Shown: piece after piece, positions 26,301-40,500 of the stretch
How positions within the stretch are numbered: position 1 is the first letter of the stretch
Layout of the letters: each line of letters opens with the position of its first letter
Origin: Pardosa pseudoannulata
Lineage: Eukaryota > Arthropoda > Arachnida > Araneae > Lycosidae
DNA length: 64,000 nt
Assembly (NCBI GenBank): GCA_032207245.1
Contig: CM063499.1
Location: forward strand, 79,600,428-79,664,427
Reading direction: 5' to 3'
The notes under the pieces: generated by a model
Databases searched by the model: none
Told to the model about the DNA's origin: nothing
What the model saw: only the letters and a program-made list of their open reading frames with translations
Translations under genes and position numbers: made by a program

Positions 26301-29300
26301 ATGAATCCAGATAATGCTAAATGTTTTACAATTGGAAAATTGTACTTGACAGAAATTTTAGAAAATAGGATTTTTCACCTTATTTATATATCCACGTACA
26401 ATCAGTCTTTCAGATACAAAAAGGAATAAAAGTATATTTACATCCAAGTGGATTAACAGCATTAGAGCAATTCAAATAACAAAATACTAAGTTATAAAAT
26501 ATGCTATTATTGTTTTTAAACATTAAACAGCATAATGTATACAAAGCATTATGATGGCTCAAGGTGTAAAAATTATTTTAGCACTTTAAGGCAAATTGAA
26601 AGCTATGAGAACTAACAGAACAGTTACAGACAAGTGCATTGTTATATTTGGTAAAAAAAAAAAAAAAAAAAAAAAATTAAATACAGAAATGCATATTAAC
26701 ACATGAATTCAGATAATGCTAAATGCTTTACAATTGGGAAATTGTGCTTGACAGACATTTTTGAAAATAGGATTTTTCACCTTATCCAGGTAAAAAGGAT
26801 CTTTAATACTGGGACAGGAATAAGACTATGTATATATTTTTTACATGAGTGTGAACAGCTTTAGAGCAATTCATACAAAATAATAAAAATATGTTATATT
26901 TATTTTTTAAACATAAAAAAAAAACTTTTTGCCCACAAAACAGTATGAACTGTAGTATCTGAATATTGCTTTAGTACTTTGTCAAACAAAAAGATATTAG
27001 AACTAAATGACTTGTTAAAGCTGATGAATATACTGTATCAAAAGTGGAAAAAATATTTAAAAATAAAAATGTTTATCAACAAATGAATTTTGGCAGCACT
27101 ACACACTTTACAATTACTACATTACTATTTTATAATGCAGAAATTGCCTAAAGCCTTCTTATTTATTTATATAACCAAGTACAACCAGTCTTTCATATCC
27201 ATACAGAAACCTGATTGCATTTATGTTTATATACCTGTTTATTAAAAGTATGAGAATCATTCATACAAAATCATAAAATATGCTATATTTGGTTTTATAA
27301 ACAATAAGCAGGCTTGCAACTGCTGAGGTACTTTCAAAAAGGTGAGAAAGTGACAAATAATACAGAATAAGTGACTAAAAAGTGACTAAGCATTAGAATT
27401 TAAAAAAAAAAAAAATAAATAAATAAAAATCGATTTTTTTTTCTCCTCTTGATTACAGATGCTATTAAGATTTTTCTATTTATTTCAACTCTAAATCAAA
27501 TGATTCACGCAAGACATGATTTTAGCATCAAATACAAAAAAGGTTCAAAATTTTGTTTAACACAACTCAACATTGCTTTTTATTCAAGAAAATCTTTAAA
27601 TTAGATTTGAATACATACAATACAATAATTTTATCATCACAATTTTCTGCATATATTAATGATGTTTTGAAATATGCACATAGCTAGATTAGAGTATCTA
27701 AACAAAAATTGTGAAGAAAAAAGAAAAAAAAAATGTGTGCTTTGATGTAAGTTACTTTAATGTATTAAATGTATGCTTCAGTACAAATGTAGATTTCGGG
27801 AACTTCTTTACGACTTTTTAAAATCACTCAATTCTGAAAACCATATGACTAATTACATTTTAATAAGAAAAATAAGATTAGAGCATCACATTTTTGGTCT
27901 TTTATTAAAATATTTTGTTATTAATTTAGATTTTCTTTTTTCAAAAACAGACTTTTGCTGTGATACACCATGAAAAAAGTGACTGTTTACTTAAAAAAAG
28001 TGACTAAAAGTGATCAATTGTAAAAAAAGTGACTAAAGGTGAGAAAAGTGACGGAATTGCAAGCCTCACAAAGCATTATGAAGTACAAGGCACATCCCGA
28101 AAGTAAGTTTCCCGATGTTTTCCCCTTTAAAGTAAACCTAATTAGCCATGTTAATTGCACGTGCATAACAGATCTATGATGTATTAATCATATGCCAGCT
28201 GGACAAGTCCCGAACAGTTAGTGTCAAGTGCATTGTATATTTAGTAGAAACAAAATTTAAATACAGAAATGCATATTAACCCATGAATTCAGATAGTGCT
28301 AAATGCTTTCAAATTGGGAAATTGTACTTGACAGAAATTTCTGAAAATAGGATTTTTCACCTTATTTATATATCCAGATATAATCTCTTTCATATATAAA
28401 AAGGAAAATATCTATACGTCCAAGTGTGTTAACAGTGTTAAAGCAATTCAAATAAAAAAATACTAAATTATAAAATATGCTATTACTGTTTTTAAACGTT
28501 AAACAGCATAATGTATACAAAGCATTATGATGGCCCAAGGTGTCTAAAAATTATTGTAGCACTCCAAGCTAAACTGAAAGTTATGAGAACTAACTGACCA
28601 GTTGCATTCAAGTGCATTGTATATTTGGTAGAAACAAAATTTAAATACAAAAATGCAAATTAACACATAATTCAGATAGTGCTAAATGCTTTAGAATTTG
28701 AAAATTGTACTTGACAGAAATTTTTGAAAATAGGATTTTTCACCTTATTTATATATCCAGGTACAACCAGTCTTTCAGATATAAGAAAGAATATAACTAT
28801 ATTTACATCAAAGTGCGTTAACAGCATTAGATCAATGCAAATAACAAAATACTAAATTATAAAATATGGTATTTGTTGGCGCCGAAGTTCAGTTCCAAAA
28901 ACGAAAGTCAAAAAACATAACTAGCAAATGAAGAGAGCGGACTGTATCTTAATCATATTTATTGCAAAACCAACTAAACCAATACTTCAACAATATACTT
29001 CAACGGATTTTCACCTTATTTATATATCCAGGTATAACCAGTCTTTCAGATATAAAAAGGAATATAATTATATTTACATCCAAGTGGGTTAACAGCGTTA
29101 AAACAATTTAAATAACAAGATACTAATTTATAAAATATATTATAATTGTTTTTAAACGCTAAACAGCTTAATGTACACAAAGCATTATGATGGCTCAAGG
29201 TGTAAAAATTATTGTAGCACTTACACCAAACTGAAAGTTATGAGAACTAACTGAACAGTTACATACAAGTGCATTGTATATTTGGTAAAAAAAAAAAAAA

Positions 29301-32300
29301 AAAAAAAAAAAATTAAATACAGAAGTGCATATTCACAAATGAATTCAAATAGTGCTAAATGCTTTCAAATTGTGAAATTGTACTTGACAGAAATTTTTGA
29401 AAATGGGATCTTTCACCTTATTTAAATATCCAGGTGCAATCAATCTTTCAGATACAAAAAGGAATAAAACTATATATACATACAAATGGATTAACAGCAT
29501 TAGATTAATTCAAATAACACGATACTAAATATTAAAATATGCTATTATTGTTTTTAAACATTAAACAGCATAATGTATACAAAGCATTATGATGGCCCAA
29601 GGTGTCTAAAAATTATTTTAGCACTCAAAGCCAAACTGAAAGTTATGAGAACTAACTGAACAGTTACTACCAAGTGCATTGCATATTTGGTAAAAACAAT
29701 ATTTAAATACAGAAATGCTTATTAACCCATGAATTCAGATAATGCTAAATGCTTTACAATTGGAAAATTGTGCTTGACAGAAATTTTTGAAAATAGGATT
29801 TTTCACCTTATCCAGGTAAAAAGGATCTTTAATACTGGGACAGGAATAAGACTATGTATATATTTTTTACACGTGTGTGAACAGCTTTAGAGCAATTCAT
29901 ACAAAATAATAAAAATATGTTATATTTATTTTTTAAACATAAAAAAAAAAACTTTTTGCCCACAAAACAGTATGAACTGTAGTATCTGAAATTTGCTTTA
30001 GTACTTTGTCAAACAAAAAGATATTAGAACTAAATGACTTGTTAAAGCTGATGAATATACTGTATCAAAAGTGGAAAAAATATCTAAAAATAAAAGTGTT
30101 TATCAACAAATGAATTTTGGCAGCACTACACACTTTACAATTACTACATTATTATTTTATAATGCAGAAATTGCCTAAAGCCTTCTTATTTATTTATATA
30201 ACCAAGTACAACCAGTCTTTCATATCCATACAGACACCTGATTGCATTTATGTTTATATACCAGTTTATTAACAGTATGAGAATCATTCATACAAAATCA
30301 TAAAATATGCTATATTTGGTTTTATAAACAATAAGCAGGCTTGCAACTGCTGAGGTACTTTCAAAAAGGTAAGAAAGTGACAAATAATACAGAATAAGTG
30401 ACTAAAAAGTGACTAAGCATTGGAATTAAAAAAAAAAAAAAAAATTTCTCTCCTTTTGATTACAGATGCTATTAAGATTTTTCTATTTATTTCAACTCTA
30501 AATCAAATGATTCATGCAAGATATGATTTTAGCATCAAATACAAAAATGGTTAAAAATTTTGTTTAACACAACTCAACATTGCTTTTTATTCAAGAAATT
30601 CTATAAATTAGATTTGAATACATACAATACATTAATTTTATAATCACAATTTTCTGCATACATTAATAATGCTTTGAAATATGTACATAGCTAGATTAGA
30701 GTATCTAAACAAAAACTGTGAAGAAGAAGAAATGTGTGCTTTGACGTAAATTACTTTAATGTATTAAATGTACATTTCAGCACAAATGTAGATTTCAAGA
30801 ACTTCTTAACGACTTTTTAAAATCTTTAAATTCTGGAAACCATATGACTAATTACATTATAATAAAAAAAAATAAGATTAGAGCATCCCATTTTTGGTCT
30901 TTTATTAAAATATTTTGTTATTAATTCAGATTTTCTTTCTTCAACAACAGACTTTTGCTGTGATACACCATGAAAAAAGTGACTAAAGGTAAGAAAAGTG
31001 ACGGAATTGCAAGCCTGAATAAGCAGCATAAAGCACACAAAGCAATATGAAGTCCGAGGCGCATCCAGAAAGTAAGTTTCCTGATGTTTTCCAATTTAAA
31101 GTAAACATAATTAGCAGTGTTAATTGCACGTGCGTAACAGATCTATGATGTATTAATCATATGCCAGCTGGACAAGTCCCGATTCGTACCAGTAGCGGGG
31201 TAGAAGTGGACCGAAATAGAAACTCTAATTCCCTCTCCTGGAGCCTGCAAGGTTCGTTTGGTGATCTTGAATGCACAAAGCATTGCGCCAATTGAAATTC
31301 ATCGCCAGCTCTCTCAGGTCTAAGAGCCGAAACTGACACCCGAACACAAAATTCAACGCTTAGGAGCAGCACTGACATTTCTGCTACGGTATCACGATGA
31401 CGGCGACGACTTCCTCGACAGGATCGGCGCGGGCAATGCGACTTAGATTTCGCACTTTACCCCGGAAACCAAGCAGCAGTCAATGCATTGGCATTATAGT
31501 GGATCTTCGGTCAGGACCAAATACTAACAGACGCTGTCGGTACAGAAAGGGATGTGCACAGTGTTCTGGGACTGGAAGGCTGGTTCCATTCACAGACGGC
31601 AGAGTTCTATGACAAAGATATACAAAAATTGATCCCACAATACGACAAGTGTTTCAGTCCTGGTGGTGGCTATGTTGAAAAATAGCTGAAACGTTGCTGT
31701 ACTTGTTGCCAATAAATATATTGATAAAAGTGTGAGTTCTTTTTTTCTTTTAAATAGGGAAACTTACTTTCTGGATGCACCTCGTATGTGAATCTAAACA
31801 TTATTCTAGCACTCGAATGTAAACTGAAAGTTATGAGAACAAACTGAACAGTTAGAATGCATTGTATTTAAAGTTAAAATATTGAAAGACAAGAACCATA
31901 TTGACAGATGAATTCAGATTGTGCTTCAAGAATTACAACTGGGCATTTGACAAATATTTTTTAAACCAATTTACTATTTTATTTATGTATCCAGATACAA
32001 TCAGTCCTTCACATTCAAAAAAGAAATATAACTAAATTTATAAACAAGTGAGTTAACAGCTTTTCAGCAATTAAAATAACAGTGTACTAAATTATAAAAT
32101 ATTCTATAATTGTTTTTTAAGCATTAAAGAGCACAATGCACAAAAATCAGTGCAAGTTTGGGGAAAACCTAAAAATTATTTTAGCACTCTATTGCAAACT
32201 GAAAGTTATGAGAACTAACTTAACAGTTAGAGTCGAGTGCATTGCCTTTAAAATGGCAAAAATAATTAAAAAGAGAAATGTATATTAATTTGATAATTCA

Positions 32301-34912
32301 AAAACCCTAGGGAACATACATTACAACTGGGAAATTAAAATTTTATTTGGCAGAAATTTCAGACTTTGAATCTTGTTTTATTACTAAACCCATGTACAAT
32401 CTGTTGCTAATATCCAAACAGGAAGTTGACAACTTGTTCAATATGTGCACCTCCAGTGACACGAATGGGTTAACAGCCTTGCAATTACTTATACAAAATT
32501 ATAAAAATAGGCAATAAATGATTTTTAAGCATATAAAAAATATAGAAAGTTATGAGAATAAATAAAAAGTTGTGAGAACAAACTGAACAGTTAGAATTGA
32601 AGTTGCTAAAATATTGCAAGACTAAAATGAATATCAACACATAAATTCAGATATTTCTGCACGCATTACAATAGGGAAATTAAAATTCTTTTTGACAGAA
32701 ACTTTTGAAAATGGGATATATCTAGAAACATAGGATCCTTCATATAGGAACAAAATAGGAATTAAGACTACGATATATTTTTTACATATGCATTAACAGC
32801 CTCACAAATATCCAAGCCAAAGCATACAAAATAATAAAAATGCTATATATGTTTCTTAAACATTAAACAGCATTCTGCCCACAAATCAGTATTAGTACAA
32901 TATTTTTATAAACTTCATTAAATTGGGGCAACTAGTTTCTTTTCTATTTTATTTTTTCAAAATATGATAAAAGCAAACTTAATAAATTTATTATGAGCAG
33001 AAAAGTACAATATACAAAAAGAGTCAAACCCGACCCCCTATTTTTTTTGTATATATGCACAAATGTAACAGTGATTGCAAAATTGATTCAGGCATGATCA
33101 AAATGAATAATTCTGGTGAAATATAAACACTGAAACTATACAGGGTATTTCATATTGAATGGGACAAAAAGAAAACATGACTGCGAACATTGTAAATTAA
33201 TATATTTAGAAAATTCAAATTTACCTCAAAACTACATTTATTCAAGTTTCTACAGGTGTTCAATATGTGCACCTCCAGTGACACGAAAAATGTCTACACG
33301 ATAATCAAGCTCCTGCCACACTCGTGATAGCATATCCCCTGTGATGGAGTTCTTGCATAAGCAGCCGGTATCCTAGAACTGCTTCACCCACCTGCTTATG
33401 TTATGCCGATGCGGTGGTTCTTTACGAAATTTCGTACAAAAATGTCTTTGCACAACAGTTACCGAGAAGGTTTTGGCATATTCGAAAACACAATACGCTT
33501 TCTCCTGCATGGACGATATTTTGTTTAACAGCGCCTCTAGCGGCAAGTTCTTAATTTGATAATCTTTCCCTGTTGCCAAATAAAACTTGTATAATTCTAA
33601 TTGCAGAATAAATGTGTTTCGGCTGAATAAATCCATTACGGCAGTCATACTGCGCTATTCTTTTTGTCCCATTCAATATGAAACACCCTGAATAGTTGCA
33701 CTAAATACTAAATACAACAATTGTTTTAATTCATAAAAGGAAATAAAAGGAAGCTAATATATTACATACACACAAGTGGTTTGGCTTGGTTTGGAGTGCT
33801 ACGGTCTACTTTTTGCAACACGAGGGCTAATGATACCGGGACCTACAGCTTAAAGCCGATTCCGAATGGCTACGAACATCCATGCCACAGTGGGATTCAA
33901 ACCCACGAACTCTGGTACCGAAGGCCAGCACCCTAACCAATCGGCCATCGTTCTGCCATACACACACGTGTGTGTATGTGTATATATTATATATTATACA
34001 CACACTCATGTATCTGTGTGTATAACATAAATTCTCCCAATTAACTTTCTACCTTTCTTAATCTCAACTTTTCCATACCCTCAAATTAAATGAACATAAA
34101 TCATTGAAATTGGATTCCTTTCATATTTCTTAAAATTAATACTAAATTAATAATTGCTATGTGTGGCCTACTTACTCTTTTTATAAATTAGCTGACCATT
34201 CTCCCAGGGAAAATCATCTTAATGCCAATGTATACACTTTTCCAACAATATTTATTTTTAGGAGCCACAGTTAGAATTGCTGTCAAGTTCTTTTCATGAA
34301 TAAATTAAGCTCATAATTATCCACTCCTCAAGATGGCATTTTCACAAATCAACAGATGCATAGTGGTCTCTTACCTGTGTTATACATGTCCATTGATTGT
34401 GAAAATAAAAGATTTTTCTAAAACATTTTGCCTTAGTGTTTCAGTGAGTTGCCTATCTCAATATGACTGCAGTCAAGTTACATTGCCAAACAAGTCATGG
34501 AAACTAAAAAAATATCAGCTACTTTTGTGTGTAAACAATAATTTTTATTGATTACATACATATATATACATATATCGTGATCCAGTGTTAAGGCAAATGG
34601 AAAACGGTCTTTCTTGGTAACAATAAGTTTATTAAATCATCGTTTCATTTAAGCAAAATTTGAGCCATTTTCATTTGTTCATGGCAGAGACATGCGTAGA
34701 AAGGTGTTGATAGCTCCATGTCCATGCGTTAACTGACTCATATCAGTTTGCTTAATCATCAAATTCTTCAAATATCTTTCCGCTTGACCGAATGATCCCA
34801 AAAGCTTAAGCGAGCATGGACCTTTTTTATTTATTTTATTATTATAAAAGAGTTCCCTTGTTAAAATCGCTTATAACTCACGTAATTTCCAACTACACCC
34901 TTTTTAGACCTA

Positions 34913-34957
<45 letters not shown>

Positions 34958-37517
34958 ATCATTAAAATGAAATGAAACACATGAACCCAGATAAAAATTG
35001 TCCTGGAAAACCAGATCAAATATTAAAATAGATAAATAAATAATACAAACCAAATCAATAATGAAACCAGAAGCTCTTTCTTCCACTTTGGCATCAGTTA
35101 TTCCTTCCTACAAAGGGAAAGTAAAAATCATATATTTTTACAATGTGATTAAAATTCATAAAGCAGTCCAATTTTACAGGTCTATCACAGAAGACTGTGT
35201 TATATATGTAACAGATGCAAATAAACTTACTTTATTTAATTTCTGTATAAATAGAGGTATATCTAAAGAATCACAAGCATAAGACGATGGAAAACAGTTC
35301 TGTTTGAAAACATTGTTTCCTCTGACTTCATTATCTTCAGTAATAGGCTATAAGATATTGAAAAATTATTCATCAGACAGGAAATTTAATTTATAGGGGA
35401 ATTTTAAACAAACAGGTGAAACTGGGATTAACTCCATACTATTCCAGAATAATATTTCATTTAAAAAGTTTATATTCTTACAACCTACATTTTTTTTATT
35501 AGTGAAATACATATAAGGAAGAAAGTCTTTAAAAGAAACATTTACATAATTACCTAATTGTTCAAATAAATGCAACAATGTACAATTATGTTTACTATAT
35601 AAAATCAAATATAACCAAATATACTCATATTCTAATATTGTAAACTGTACATAAATACTTGTAAGGAATGTTTTATGAGCAGAGGATGCTTTTCAACTAG
35701 TATATATATCGTAAAATCTAAAAAATTAATCAGACTAGCTAAAGGGGGGAAAAAATATGCTTAGGTGCAGACTGAAGTTTGCTAGATGTATAACTCTAAT
35801 ACAGTCTATATCGGTTATATGATCCGCTCAGCAGTCCAGAAAAATCATACCATATAAGCAGGATGACCTTACATGCAGAACTATACAACCCTATACTCTG
35901 TGTAAACTCTATAGGCACTTCAAGGTCAATGATTTTTCCCCGATGACCACGTGTAACTATGGTAATAACAGTTGGGGAATGACTTCACTCTTTTTTCCCA
36001 CTGTGGTAAGGGGTGTCATGCATCGTAAGGGCTCTCGGACGGTGCATAATGAAAGTATTTTTATTTATAGTACTCTTTGAAGAACACTTAATACTTTACA
36101 CACAAAAATGTATGAGTAATTTCAGACCTGTTTCTAAGTTAATAAATTTAAGACATAATCCCGTTTAATAAAATTACAAAAGAATTTAAAATTGTATGTT
36201 ATATCCCAATCCGTCAGATTTAAAAAATTCTACTGAAAAAGTAAATTTAATTTTTTTTTTCGCATACACAATTACAGGTACTTTCAAACATCATCCGCCC
36301 GTAAGATTTTGCCGTATACATTTCTTGGAATGGTTTTGGTTTATCCAAGTTTCGTCAATATATATATGACTGGTCGGGAAAAAGGTCTTTCCGATGGCAT
36401 GCATTGTTCTCAAAAATATCATGCGGGAAGCCACGATGCTATTTCTTTCCATTAAAAATTTCAATACATCATTACATTTTTTATACTTGAAACCAAGTTG
36501 TTTCAAAATTGTCCATAAGGATAAGGATTTTGTGCATCCAAAAAAAAAAATCAATTTTTTCTGACAATCGCTTTTTAAAATTTCCATACTTAGGATATTT
36601 TCCTCTATCATAAAATTCCTGTACAGTTCGCCGCACAACATTTTTGTCGAAATCATTCAATTTTGTTACAGGCCTTTTATGTAAAATCTATTTTTTAAAA
36701 TTCAAATAATGGAGTATTATTTGTCCCAGTTCTGGAAGCATTGGTACAAATCCTTTGAACTGTTCTTATAGAAATACCACAGGCATCAGTAGTTGCTTGT
36801 TGAGTTTGCGAAAACAGTTCCAAACCTGTAGCATTTGCATTGGATTCAACAAGACCTTTCAAGTAGATATACATTAAATATCAGTATTCTGGACTGTTTT
36901 CTAACATCAAAACTAGCCATTACAGGAAATGTTTTACGAAGTAAAAAATATAAAGAAAAATTTAAATAAAACAATGAATAAAAAGAAATAAAAGTAAGTC
37001 ATCTGAACATATTGGAATCAAATCCTCAACTGAAGTACTGAAAATAAATGTGAAAGTTCCTGCTTCTTGGTTGCTACTATAGTAACCGATGACTGGGGAA
37101 ACGAGAAAGTGTGACCTTGAAGTACCAATAGATTTTACATGGACTATAGTGAACTGTGGCAGTATTATATTCACCTAATAAACAAATAATTATACTTTTA
37201 AAAATTAATTCAAAAAGTAAAAACTACATTAAAAATATACAATTTTTTTGGAGGGGGGGGGGAATTTATTAGCTTACCTCACTAATCAAAGTACAGCACA
37301 CGTATATGTCATCAAACTATTATGATCCTATGTAATAATACTGAAGTAAAATAACCTTGAACCAAGAAACATGAAGCAAAAGTCAATGCGATATTGATAT
37401 TGTTGAAAGTTCTTAAGGCTCCATCCCATGTTGGACATTGTGGTATTCATATTACATTTAGCCATAATATAAGGAAGTGGAATGCATTATAACTCTTGTA
37501 GAAATTCATATATATAG

Positions 37518-37548
<31 letters not shown>

Positions 37549-40500
37549 TACATACACAAACATATATCTGCTCTACAACATAAACATCTATTTATTTATC
37601 TAGCTACATATATATACCTAAAATCTGACAAATATGACTAATCACAGAAAGGAAATGTTTAAGTTCAGCGACTGAAGTCTTGGACCTAAGCATTTTTTCT
37701 CTGCAGTCTACTAGATATGTACTTCCTTCAGCTGTTCTTTACTTAACTCAATACATGATTTTACTAATGTATATACTAGCATTATGATTTATTCATTACA
37801 ACTCAGACTTATAGATTATATAGATTTTATTTAAAACTTACTTTTAAATCAAACTTATTGTCTTTTACAATTACTTCACCAGTAAAAGTAGAAATGAACA
37901 CTCCAGGCTTGCATTCAATGGGCATTAAACTACCAGCTAACTGAAACAAGAAATTTATATGTTACTTATATTGTCACGTAGATGAAAGTACAGGTGGAAC
38001 ACAATCAAGAGTCAAGCTTAAGAAATAACAATTTATTAAAGCCCAAGCTACCTAGCTCGTACTCAAACAACAACTACCGTTCGCAGTTTTTTTACAGAGG
38101 CTTTTATTAGGTAACAGAACCTTCTAGAAATATTTTAATGCAACAGAAAATTAGCATAATTTAGAAGTCTTCTTGACTACTTAAGAAATCGAACATAAAA
38201 TTACGGAAACAAATTTGTCCTGACGAAGGATCGAACCAGAGACCTTTTGGTTCATAGCCCGGGACTCTAACCATTGCGCCATGAAGCTCGATAGTGTCGT
38301 TTGAAATGTGGCAATATGTACACAGAAAATTACGTTATGACCAATAATAAAAATTTTCCAATAATAACAACTATGAAAAATACATCTTGCAGCTTTTCAA
38401 AATTTTGACCAGTTGTTTTTATTCAATTTTACTCTTTTAATCAAAACATTTTTATTACATTTTATTCTTAAAGCTAAAATTTTTAAATAAATATTTTACA
38501 TTTTTTTAAATCTTAGTTATACATTTCCTTATATTCATGCTTTACATGCCATTTACGATTTGCACAAAATATGTAAATATATTAAATTAAATATGAATTT
38601 GTGTACTTAATACTTATAACTATAGTTTAAATCTTTAAAATAATATTAGAAAAGCTATCATGGATTTTTTGTGTGCATGCCCTGGTTATATGTTTAGAAA
38701 AGTTAACAAAATTTTACAACACGCAAATTATTTATTATACAACTTACATTAGAATCCATATTCATTTGTTCCCATCGTCGTTTAATAGGCACTTCAACTA
38801 TATCACCTCTCTTAAAAGGGATCAAATTACACTCCTAAAAGAAGAACAAAAAATTAGATCTATGTGGCTTAATAAATAACCATTTCAACAAGCACTATTA
38901 ATGTTGCACAAGTAACTATTTCTCAGTATTAAATATTATAAGAATTATTTTGTTATAAGTTTGCAGTTGGACAAGTTTGGTTTGGAGCACTATTGTCTAC
39001 TGTTTTACACACGAGGGCTAATGAGACGGGACCTACTGCTTTACAGCAATTCCGAACTATGAATTTCCATGCCATATGGCTATGAACTTCCATGCCATAG
39101 TGAATCGAACCCACGAACTCCAGTACCAATGATCAGCACCCTAACCAATTGGCCAAATTGCAGTTGGACAAATGAGATGCTATTCTTTAGTATTGGAGCT
39201 GCAGGTTCATATCTTGCTGCAGTAATGGATGAAAGCCACTCAGAATTGGCTTTAACCAATAGATACCAATCTAATTAGACCCTTGTATTGGAAACATTTA
39301 CCATAGTGCTCTAAATCAACTATTTATAAGTTTATAATAAATAATTATATGCCAGAAATATATTTAAAATTAAATATTCAAGTATAAAGAAGAATTTAAA
39401 TAATTAACAAAACATTTATGTGAGTGAAACATTTTATTTACATTATATACAACTTTTTTTTTTACCATATTTTCCTGCTCTGTAAAAACCTCCACCCTAC
39501 ACATTCAAACATTAAACTACTGGGCTACTCACAGCCAAACTACAAAGAAATTTAGAATTCCTGTTCTCAGAAAATTATAATTCAAAATTTTATTCCCTTT
39601 TAGAAGACATGCCAACATTCAGGTGCTTGTGTCAGGAGCAACAGCATAGTTTGAAATTTTAATATGCTAATTACAAATTATACATAAGTACATATCTTAT
39701 TGCTTTCTAAACTAAAATTTAAAATACATAAATAGTAGTAAATTGTGAAAGGTAAATTAAAATTTATGCATTTAAAAATGTATGAGTAGCTTTTTTAGCT
39801 TTAACAACTTATTTCTCATAACAGTGTTTCTTATAGCAACATTGACCCTCATTAAAATATTTCTATTTTTTTTACCATCACAGATCCTAGTTTGTCTACT
39901 CAAATTGAACCTAAATTCAGTTTGGTTTTTCCTCACAGTATTGAAAAAAATTTAACATGCAGCATTACTGTGTGGAAAGAGTAAAATTCTGCATTATTTT
40001 TTGCAAAACTTTGTATTTAATGGCTGAATTGTAATCTTTTAGCTGTTCAAAAGTTTTGTAATTTTTCAGAACAAACTGAGGAGTTTCCGGAGCTATCAAT
40101 TTTTCTCATTTCTCCGGAGCAGTTGGCATGTCTGTTTTAGACTCATGATTTATTCCTCAGAATCTCAGATACATTTTTATATATTGTTCCACATTTTCCC
40201 CAATCACTTTGGGAGTTCAAGCCATCTCATTTTTGATGTCCAACAAACAATTATCATCCTGTCTTAAAAGAGTAATTGAAATGCTGGTGAGATCATGTTT
40301 CAGAATAGGGGTCGACACAGCTATTTAGGAAAGCACATCTGATGCACCAACTCTTTTGGACCAATATCTGAATCAAGATGGGCCAAAAAGAGTCAAATGC
40401 ATAAGGAAAAGAATCACTAGATAACAACTTTTAAAAGTGAGGAAAAAAAAAAAAATCAGAAATGGCACTTTCCATCAGTCGGAAAATTTCCTAATGACTG

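Larger units (their letters stand above)
19655..26780. repeat. 390-bp satellite, central segment, organised as a higher-order repeat
   Basis: Monomers resume after the BEL element. Three copies of a 1.06-kb inserted sequence (20595-21655, 22826-23888, 25054-26112) are separated by three monomers each, so the period is about 2.23 kb (20595 to 22826 is 2231; 22826 to 25054 is 2228). Monomers at equivalent positions match better than neighbours: the unusual TTATTTATATATAGAGGTGC variant occurs at about 20070 and 24547, two periods apart. This shows expansion by unequal exchange of multi-unit blocks. Confidence 0.9.
8322..35050 (-). other. INTS9: Giant last intron of INTS9 (about 26.7 kb)
   Basis: The donor is at 35050 (GTTTGT) and the acceptor at 8323-8322 (AG). 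It is more than half of the visible gene and is filled by the 390-bp satellite, a full-length BEL element on the opposite strand, a higher-order repeat, hAT-like and mariner fragments, and MITEs. No other host coding sequence was seen in it. That it is spliced out is inferred from reading-frame continuity and family alignment. Confidence 0.85.

Noticed and set aside
31157..31612. Two short frames (73 and 71 codons) as possible genes
   Set aside because: They lie inside the internally deleted mariner element and are out-of-frame readings of transposase remnants.
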